A stretch of 16,663 bases of DNA, taken from positions 1-16,663 of the forward strand of contig JAGZHZ010000041.1 of assembly GCA_018366495.1 (NCBI GenBank). The letters are read 5' to 3'. The notes under the pieces were generated by a model, which ran no database searches, was not told where the DNA came from, and saw only the letters and a program-made list of their open reading frames with translations. Below, piece after piece: positions 1-5,067 of this stretch (position 1 is its first letter; each line of letters opens with the position of its first letter). Source of the stretch: Clostridiales bacterium. GTDB taxonomy: Bacteria; Bacillota; Clostridia; Lachnospirales; Lachnospiraceae. A program made the translations under genes and the position numbers.

Positions 1-265
1 GATTATCCAGAACGATATCGGAAATCGTCATAGCCCTACGGTGATCTGTGCAGCAATTACATCGCGTATGAATAAAGCAAAACTGCCGACACATGTAGAA
101 ATTGAATGCAGCAGATGTGATATTGTAAAAGATTCTGTTATTTTGCTGGAACAGCTGCGTACAATTGATAAAAAGAGATTAAAAGACAGAGTATGCCATT
201 TGGATAAGGAACTGCTGCAGCAGGTGGATCGGGCTTTAGAAATCAGTCTTGAGCTGACTACATAG
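1..265 (+). CDS. ndoA: MazF/EndoA (PemK family) endoribonuclease toxin, 3' part only
   Basis: The frame is open from base 2 to the TAG at 263-265, giving about 87 C-terminal residues; the 5' end lies outside the window. The visible protein contains IIQNDIGNRHSPTVICAAIT, KAKLPTHVEI and DSVILLEQLRTIDKKRL, which are hallmark stretches of the Firmicute MazF/EndoA family, mRNA interferases that cleave single-stranded mRNA at short motifs. RHSPT includes the conserved Ser-Pro-Thr region near the active site, and the RTIDKKRL segment matches the family C-terminal half. In related bacteria the antitoxin gene lies just upstream, often next to alr, but that would be outside this window. A GTG at 41 could be mistaken for a start; it falls in the middle of the conserved fold, so the gene is truncated by the window edge and not short. 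The family call is firm; target specificity cannot be read. Confidence 0.93.
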   Translation, partial: IIQNDIGNRHSPTVICAAITSRMNKAKLPTHVEIECSRCDIVKDSVILLEQLRTIDKKRLKDRVCHLDKELLQQVDRALEISLELTT

Positions 266-291
266 CCTGCTGGAGAGTTTTATACAGAATC

Positions 292-320
292 TTGACTAAT
301 GAAGGGGAAAATGGTATATT
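292..320 (+). promoter_or_regulatory. Sigma-A promoter for the CBS/CorC-yebC-CFI unit
   Basis: A -35 of TTGACT (292-297), a 17-base spacer and a -10 of TATATT (315-320), with an extended -10 TGG (312-314) just before it. Transcription would start near 327, leaving a leader of about 45 bases before the ATG at 374. The promoter lies inside an in-frame upstream extension of the next gene, which argues against that extension being translated. Confidence 0.75.
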
Positions 321-373
321 TGCTATTGTTATGTAATAATTTACCTGTTCGGCTGATAAAAGGAGCTAGAGAA

Positions 374-1744
374 ATGGATGGTAGTGATAATCCCGCAGTG
401 GGAGCTGTGCTGCTGTGTATCTTGGTGGTGATAAATGCTATACACCATGGTTTTGAAGCGGCATTGCAGGAAATAAATGAAAACTGGCTTGAAGAAAAAA
501 CAGAAGAAGGGGACAAAAAAGCAGAACAGCTGCTGCAGTGGAAGACGGACCCAACTGTTTTACTGCAGACAATGCAGTCTGTTCACGGATTGTCTTATGT
601 ACTTTTGGGAGCTGTTCTGATTAAATGGGGCGGCGTTGGATTCGATAAAATCCTGCAAAGCGCAGGGCTTGGAAGTGCATTTGGAGTGACACTTTTATAT
701 TGGGGAAGCAGAATCATCAATATGATATTGTCCTTATTTATTATGATATCACTTGGATTTGCTGTTCCGCGAATTTTTGGTGTACATAGACCTCAGAAAT
801 GGGCAATGCGGTATTGCGGCGTAATAAAAAAGAGTATTTTGCTTATGAGACCCCTGACATATCTGATTGGGAAATTTTCTAATCTGACAGTCAAAATGTT
901 TGGAATTGATCCATATAAACTTCAGGATGATGTCACTGGAGAAGAAATTATCTCTATGGTCAATGAAGGGCATGAGCAAGGAGTTCTGCTGGCAAGTGAG
1001 GCGGAGATGATACAAAATATTGTCGAGTTTGGCGACAAAGAGGCGCAAGATATCATGACGCACCGAAAAAATATTATTGCACTTGACGGAGCGCAGAGCT
1101 TGAATGAAAATCTGACTTTTATGCTGCAAAGCAGCAATTCTCGTTTTCCGGTTTATCTGGAAGACATTGACAATATTATTGGAATTCTGCATTTGAAAGA
1201 TGCAATGAAAGCACAGATGCTGAATCAGTACGGGGAGCGTCCTTTAAAGGACATTCCGAATTTGATCCGACCAGCCGTTTTTATACCGGAGACAAGAAAG
1301 ATCAATGTTTTATTTAAAAATATGCAGATGAAGAAACAGCAGATGGTTATTGTCCTGGATGAATACGGACAGACAGCCGGTCTGGTAGCACTGGAAGACA
1401 TTCTGGAAGAAATTGTAGGAAATATTCAGGATGAATACGATGAAGACGAAGCGTTTATCGAAAAAATCGGAGATAACACATATCTGATGAAAGGGTTGAC
1501 TCCGCTTGAAGATGTGGAAGAAGTGCTGAATATCAAGCTCCATAACGAAGAATATGAGACATTAAATGGATTTTTAGTCTATCGCCTCGACAAAGTACCA
1601 GAGGAAGATGAGCATTCGGAAATTCAGGAAAAAGGTTATTCTTTCCAGATTTTGAGCGTTGCCAATAAAATTATCGACAAAGTGAAAGTGACAAAACTGC
1701 CGCAGGAAGACGAGGCAGACAAAGAAGAGACAGAAAAGGAGTAG
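374..1744 (+). CDS. Hemolysin C/CorC-like membrane protein (DUF21-CBS-CBS-CorC_HlyC)
   Basis: A 456-residue protein of the CNNM/CorC (TlyC-like) family, integral membrane proteins linked to Mg2+ or other divalent cation homeostasis. In order: an N-terminal DUF21-like membrane region (hydrophobic stretches near residues 10-24, 70-85, 101-131), a juxtamembrane segment, two CBS domains (about 226-280 and 296-350, the second ending in LDEYGQTAGLVALEDILEEI), and a CorC_HlyC transporter-associated domain (about 360-445) with an acidic tail. The family GxEAAL element is present as GFEAAL near residue 26. I chose ATG 374 because AGGAG sits 361-365 and a strong promoter occupies 292-320; an in-frame GTG-like reading from 299 would overlap that promoter. 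The stop is 5 bases from yebC, so the two are almost certainly co-transcribed. The transported ion is not visible from sequence. Confidence 0.9.
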   Translation: MDGSDNPAVGAVLLCILVVINAIHHGFEAALQEINENWLEEKTEEGDKKAEQLLQWKTDPTVLLQTMQSVHGLSYVLLGAVLIKWGGVGFDKILQSAGLGSAFGVTLLYWGSRIINMILSLFIMISLGFAVPRIFGVHRPQKWAMRYCGVIKKSILLMRPLTYLIGKFSNLTVKMFGIDPYKLQDDVTGEEIISMVNEGHEQGVLLASEAEMIQNIVEFGDKEAQDIMTHRKNIIALDGAQSLNENLTFMLQSSNSRFPVYLEDIDNIIGILHLKDAMKAQMLNQYGERPLKDIPNLIRPAVFIPETRKINVLFKNMQMKKQQMVIVLDEYGQTAGLVALEDILEEIVGNIQDEYDEDEAFIEKIGDNTYLMKGLTPLEDVEEVLNIKLHNEEYETLNGFLVYRLDKVPEEDEHSEIQEKGYSFQILSVANKIIDKVKVTKLPQEDEADKEETEKE

Positions 1745-1749
1745 AGGAA

Positions 1750-2478
1750 ATGTCAGGACATTCAAAATTTGCGAATATTAAGCATAAGAAAGAAAAGAAC
1801 GATGCAGCAAAAGGTAAGATTTTTACAATTATCGGTCGTGAGATCGCAGTAGCAGTAAAAGACGGCGGACCAGATCCTGCAAATAACAGCAAACTGCGCG
1901 ATGTGATTGCAAAAGCAAAAGCCAACAATATGCCGAATGACACGATCGACCGTGGAATCAAAAAAGCAGCGGGGGATGCCAATGCGGTCAATTATGAATA
2001 TGTAACGTATGAAGGATATGGACCAAATGGTATAGCAATCATTGTGGAGGCTCTGACAGACAATAAAAACAGAACAGCAGCAAATGTAAGAAGCGCGTTT
2101 ACAAAAGGAAGCGGCAGCATTGGAACACCGGGATGCGTATCTTACAGCTTTGACAAAAAAGGTCAGATTATTATCGACAAAGAAGAGTGTGATATGGATG
2201 CAGACGATCTGATGATGATGGTGCTGGATGCGGGCGCAGAAGATTTTTCAGAGGAAGAGGACAGTTATGAGGTTCTGACATCACCGGATGATTTTTCAGC
2301 TGTTCGTGAGGCGCTGGAGAAAGATGGAATTCCGATGGCTTCCGCAGAGGTGACAATGCTTCCGCAGAATTATGTGGAACTGACAGATGAAAATGCAATT
2401 AAATGTTTACAGAGAACATTAGACTTACTTGATGAAGATGATGATGTTCAGGCAGTTTATCATAATTGGGATGAATAA
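1750..2478 (+). CDS. yebC: YebC/PmpR-family (TACO1-like) protein
   Basis: A 242-residue protein, the usual family length, opening with the signature MSGHSKFANIKHKKEKNDAA. Other family landmarks are RDVIAKAKANNMPNDTIDR, YEGYGPNGIAIIVEALTDN and GSIGTPGCVSYSFDKKG. Family members were long annotated as DNA-binding regulators; more recent work on YebC and mitochondrial TACO1 points to ribosome association and relief of stalling on proline-rich stretches, so a cytoplasmic translation role is the safer expectation. The ATG at 1750 follows AAGGAG located in the last codons of the preceding gene, so translation is likely coupled. It is followed after only 2 bases by a possible start of the CFI-box gene. 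Nothing looks truncated or unusual. Confidence 0.97.
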   Translation: MSGHSKFANIKHKKEKNDAAKGKIFTIIGREIAVAVKDGGPDPANNSKLRDVIAKAKANNMPNDTIDRGIKKAAGDANAVNYEYVTYEGYGPNGIAIIVEALTDNKNRTAANVRSAFTKGSGSIGTPGCVSYSFDKKGQIIIDKEECDMDADDLMMMVLDAGAEDFSEEEDSYEVLTSPDDFSAVREALEKDGIPMASAEVTMLPQNYVELTDENAIKCLQRTLDLLDEDDDVQAVYHNWDE

Positions 2479-2480
2479 AT

Positions 2481-3254
2481 ATGAATAATTATTTGACAGG
2501 TATTGAGGGAATGCCGAAACTGCTTTTTTGTGAAGGAGATCCAATGGCAAATTTTAAAAGAAATCTGTATGCAGATGCTTTTAAAGAATATTGTCAGAAC
2601 AATGATGTGACCTATATAGCGATAGAAGCGGGATATCATCAGGTGATTGACAAACAGCAGTTTATTGCAAATATGGCTGCTGCGCTGGCAGAAAAAGCGA
2701 AAGAGCAGATTGAAGCAGAAAAGAAAAAAAGCAAAAGAGATCAGATGCTGATGGACTTCAATATGTTTATGGCTGTCTATGTGCTGCCTGGAATACTGCA
2801 TTTTGGAGGAGATTCCTCACCGATTTTAGCTGAGGCTGTACAAAGGGCATGGAAGGAAGCATTTCCGAAAACAAATTTGAGAGCTGCGACATATGAAGAG
2901 ATTCAGGCAGGATTCAAACGGAAATTTTGTTATATTACGACAGCAGTATGCGAAACATTTGGAAAGCCAGATGACTGCTACGAACTGACATTGCTGCGCA
3001 ATTACCGCGACGGATATCTGATGAGTCAGCCTGATGGAGAAGAAGTGATCCGACAGTATTATGATCTGGCACCTACGATTGTCAAACATATCAATCAAAG
3101 AAAAGACAGAAAAAAGATTTACCGTGAAGTATGGGATCAATATCTGTCTCCTTGTATCCAGATGATTGAAAATAATGAGAATAAACAGTGCAAAGAGCTG
3201 TATATCCGGATGGTGCGTGATCTGGAAAAAAAATATTTTCTGAAAGACTGTTAA
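2481..3254 (+). CDS. CFI-box C-terminal domain protein, function unknown
   Basis: Up to 257 residues. The C-terminal part carries FCYITTAVC (about 149-157) followed by DDCYELTLLRNYRDGYL, the pattern of the CFI-box-CTERM family, a short domain of unknown function that begins with C(F/Y)ITTA and ends in a helical tail. The N-terminal part has a lysine/glutamate-rich helix (about 70-88) and no clear signal peptide or membrane span. Two starts compete. ATG 2481 lies 2 bases after the yebC stop, with only a weak GGGATGA upstream. ATG 2544 has a perfect AAGGAG at 2533-2538 with a 5-base spacer and would give 236 residues. The extra 21 residues include KLLFCEG, which reads like genuine protein, so I list the longer form with the start uncertain. 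It is likely co-transcribed with yebC and the CorC-like gene. No function is claimed. Confidence 0.8.
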   Translation: MNNYLTGIEGMPKLLFCEGDPMANFKRNLYADAFKEYCQNNDVTYIAIEAGYHQVIDKQQFIANMAAALAEKAKEQIEAEKKKSKRDQMLMDFNMFMAVYVLPGILHFGGDSSPILAEAVQRAWKEAFPKTNLRAATYEEIQAGFKRKFCYITTAVCETFGKPDDCYELTLLRNYRDGYLMSQPDGEEVIRQYYDLAPTIVKHINQRKDRKKIYREVWDQYLSPCIQMIENNENKQCKELYIRMVRDLEKKYFLKDC

Positions 3255-3286
3255 AAAAGGAAATTAAAAGACAAAAGAAAAAATAT

Positions 3287-3323
3287 GGGAATGCTGTAAG
3301 ATAAACTGCAGCATTCCCTTTTT
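3287..3323 (+). terminator. Rho-independent terminator after the yebC/CFI-box unit
   Basis: GGGAATGCTG (3287-3296) pairs perfectly over 10 bp with CAGCATTCCC (3309-3318) across a 12-base loop, followed by TTTTT (3319-3323). It lies 33 bases after the CFI-box stop codon. Confidence 0.88.
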
Positions 3324-3335
3324 GTGCAGGATAAG

Positions 3336-3359
3336 ATGAAAAAAAGGGGGCATACTTAA
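3336..3359 (+). CDS. Possible seven-codon leader ORF ahead of tepA
   Basis: An ATG at 3336 with AGGA four bases upstream (3328-3331) opens a frame encoding MKKRGHT and stopping at TAA 3357-3359. The stop falls inside the left arm of the hairpin that holds the tepA start codon, so a ribosome finishing this peptide would disrupt that stem. The geometry resembles translational-attenuation leaders of inducible resistance genes. The Shine-Dalgarno sequence is short, a seven-codon frame arises easily by chance, and no stalling motif is recognisable, so this is a suggestion only. Confidence 0.25.
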   Translation: MKKRGHT

Positions 3360-3383
3360 AAAAAAGGAGATTTTTAAGTATGC
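3350..3383 (+). promoter_or_regulatory. Start-codon hairpin with the tepA ribosome binding site in its loop
   Basis: GCATACTTAAAAA (3350-3362) is perfectly complementary over 13 bp to TTTTTAAGTATGC (3371-3383). The 8-base loop (3363-3370, AAAGGAGA) holds the AAGGAG of tepA, while the tepA ATG (3380-3382) is base-paired in the right arm. No T-run follows on the plus strand, so it is not an ordinary terminator. The structure is visible in the sequence; a role in controlling translation is inferred. Confidence 0.65.
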
Positions 3384-4033
3384 AAAAAGAAGAGAAACTG
3401 CATGAATCCATTAAGGAGTTCGGACAGGCAACACTGCACAATAATATTTATCTTTTAAGTGTAATCGGAGAAATTGAAGGCCATGAATGTCTTCCGGCAA
3501 ACAGCAAGACCACAAAGTATGAACATGTTCTGCCCCAGCTTGCAGCGATCGAAGACAATGAAGAAATCGAAGGCGTTTTGATCTTGTTAAATACGGTGGG
3601 AGGGGATGTTGAAGCAGGACTTGCGATTGCAGAGATGATTGCTTCTTTGAGCAAACCGACCGTCTCCCTTGTTCTTGGAGGGAGCCATTCCATCGGTATT
3701 CCGATTGCTGTTTCAACAGATTACTCTTATATTGTAGAGACTGGAACGATGGTGATCCATCCTGTCAGGATGAGCGGCACAGTGATTGGAGCGAGACAGA
3801 CGTACGATTATTTTAAACAGATGCAGAATAGGATCTTACATTTTATTACTTCACACTGCAGTGCAAAAAGAGAACGGCTGGAAGAATTAATGATGGATAC
3901 GGGAATGCTGACGAAAGATCTGGGGACGATTCTTGTAGGAGAACAAGCTGTGGAAGAAGGATTGATTAACGAAGTCGGAGGAATGAAAGAGGCATTGGCA
4001 AAAGTAAAGGAAATGATTTGTACATCCCACTGA
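3380..4033 (+). CDS. tepA: TepA/YmfB, ClpP-fold serine protease-like protein
   Basis: A 217-residue protein of the ClpP superfamily, in the TepA (translocation-enhancing protein, Bacillus YmfB) branch. Landmarks are LNTVGGDVEAGLAIAEMI (about 70-87), GGSHSIGIPIAVSTDYSYI (100-118) with the nucleophile at Ser104, MVIHPVR with the catalytic His at 127, and a candidate Asp180 in LTKDLGTILVGEQAVEEGL. The Ser-His pair is in the expected spacing, so it is probably active, acting in the cytoplasm or at the membrane face on signal peptides or secretory precursors as proposed for TepA. AAGGAG (3364-3369) is 10 bases before the ATG and sits in the loop of the hairpin at 3350-3383, with the start codon in its stem. 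I see no promoter between the upstream terminator and the gene, so expression may depend on readthrough. In Firmicutes tepA is often next to ftsK/spoIIIE, as here with uppP between. Confidence 0.92.
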   Translation: MQKEEKLHESIKEFGQATLHNNIYLLSVIGEIEGHECLPANSKTTKYEHVLPQLAAIEDNEEIEGVLILLNTVGGDVEAGLAIAEMIASLSKPTVSLVLGGSHSIGIPIAVSTDYSYIVETGTMVIHPVRMSGTVIGARQTYDYFKQMQNRILHFITSHCSAKRERLEELMMDTGMLTKDLGTILVGEQAVEEGLINEVGGMKEALAKVKEMICTSH

Positions 4034-4046
4034 TTTATGATATAAT
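4018..4046 (+). promoter_or_regulatory. Sigma-A promoter for uppP-ftsK, overlapping the tepA 3' end
   Basis: TTGTAC (4018-4023), a 17-base spacer and a perfect TATAAT (4041-4046). The -35 box lies within the last codons of tepA. A start near 4053 gives a leader of about 120 bases that contains the hairpin at 4103-4135. Confidence 0.7.
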
Positions 4047-4102
4047 AATAAACTATGTGATAAAAAGAAGATATTTTCTGCTATAGGCAGCAGATCACAC
4101 AT

Positions 4103-4135
4103 GACTGATAGGAAAGGATGAATTTCCTATCAGTC
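4103..4135 (+). promoter_or_regulatory. 13-bp leader hairpin upstream of uppP
   Basis: GACTGATAGGAAA (4103-4115) pairs perfectly with TTTCCTATCAGTC (4123-4135) across a 7-base loop. What follows is CTTATATAAAG, with no run of T, so it is at best a weak terminator for tepA. It lies in the inferred leader of the uppP-ftsK transcript, about 20 bases before the uppP ribosome binding site, and could be a stability or attenuation element. Confidence 0.5.
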
Positions 4136-4172
4136 CTTATATAAAGAGAAAAGAAAGGAGTTGAGGGTGCCT

Positions 4173-5051
4173 ATGTCATGGTTAGAGGCAGTCTGGATGG
4201 GAATTATTCAGGGGATCACAGAATTTTTGCCTGTTTCCAGTTTGGGACATCTTGTCATTTTTCAAAATGTATTTCATCTGGATTCAGAGGGAAGTATGCT
4301 TTTTCCCGTTATGCTTCATGTAGGTACGATGATTGTGATCTTTATCTCGTTTTATCGTGATATCAGAAAGATTTTTTGGGAAATTCTAGGGATGGGAAGA
4401 GATCTGACCGCAAATATTAAAATCTTTTTTTTCAATAAAAAACGAGATGAGGCAAAACGATATAAAAAGATTGTACATAATAATTATCGAAAATTTGCAA
4501 TTTTACTTTTCATCACAACCGTGTTTACTGCGCTTGTAGGATATGCTGCACGAAATTTGGCATTGTTTTCTAAAACGACGCTTATAATACCAGCAATCTG
4601 TTTTTTTATCATGGGAAATTTGCTCTTGGTTTCAGATTTAGGTGAAAATGGTCAGAAAATACCGAAAGATGTTGGATATGGAAGTGCAGTTGTACTTGGA
4701 ATTATACAGGGTATTGCCGTCTTACCGGGACTTTCCAGTATCGGAATGATGCTTTCGGTCTGCCTTTTAAGCGGATTCCAGAGGAAGTTTGCTGTAAAGT
4801 ATGCGTTTCTGGCTTCGATTCCTTCTGTTTTAGGAGCAATTATTGTGGAGGCAGGTAATATTCAGGATGTAGGAAGAGTAAATTCTATGCTTGGAATTTA
4901 TATAATCGGAACGATTGCAGCATGCATCACGGGATTCTTCATTATACGGCGTGCATTAAATTTTTTGAGAAAGAAAAAATACCGTATTTTTGCTTACTAT
5001 TGTTTTGCAATGGGAATTCTTGCCATTGCGGCGCATTTTGCAATGAAATAA
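4173..5051 (+). CDS. uppP: UppP/BacA-like undecaprenyl-diphosphate phosphatase, divergent active site
   Basis: A 292-residue polytopic membrane protein of the BacA/UppP family, which dephosphorylates undecaprenyl pyrophosphate to recycle the cell-wall lipid carrier. The first signature is intact: QGITEFLPVSSLGH (13-26) with the (E/Q)xxxE pair Q13/E17 and His26, followed by LHVGT (48-52). The second signature, normally PGxSRSG(A/T)T, reads PGLSSIGMM (185-193): the arginine that contributes to catalysis is Ser189 and the following Ser is Ile190. About seven to eight hydrophobic segments run through the length, with a lysine-rich loop near 88-104. ATG 4173 is chosen because the protein then begins MSWLEAVWMG like relatives; a GTG at 4167 is better spaced (6 bases) from AAAGGAG (4154-4160) and is the main alternative. 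It ends 16 bases before ftsK and is probably co-transcribed with it. Family membership is clear; phosphatase activity is uncertain. Confidence 0.85.
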   Translation: MSWLEAVWMGIIQGITEFLPVSSLGHLVIFQNVFHLDSEGSMLFPVMLHVGTMIVIFISFYRDIRKIFWEILGMGRDLTANIKIFFFNKKRDEAKRYKKIVHNNYRKFAILLFITTVFTALVGYAARNLALFSKTTLIIPAICFFIMGNLLLVSDLGENGQKIPKDVGYGSAVVLGIIQGIAVLPGLSSIGMMLSVCLLSGFQRKFAVKYAFLASIPSVLGAIIVEAGNIQDVGRVNSMLGIYIIGTIAACITGFFIIRRALNFLRKKKYRIFAYYCFAMGILAIAAHFAMK

Positions 5052-5067
5052 GGGAGTGGTAAAGAGT

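Noticed and set aside
299..373. N-terminal extension of the CorC-like protein
   Set aside because: It overlaps a strong promoter (292-320), has no ribosome binding site, and the ATG at 374 has AGGAG at proper distance.
3350..3383. The tepA hairpin as an intrinsic terminator
   Set aside because: No T-run follows on the plus strand, and it spans the ribosome binding site and start codon of tepA; on the minus strand there is no gene to terminate.
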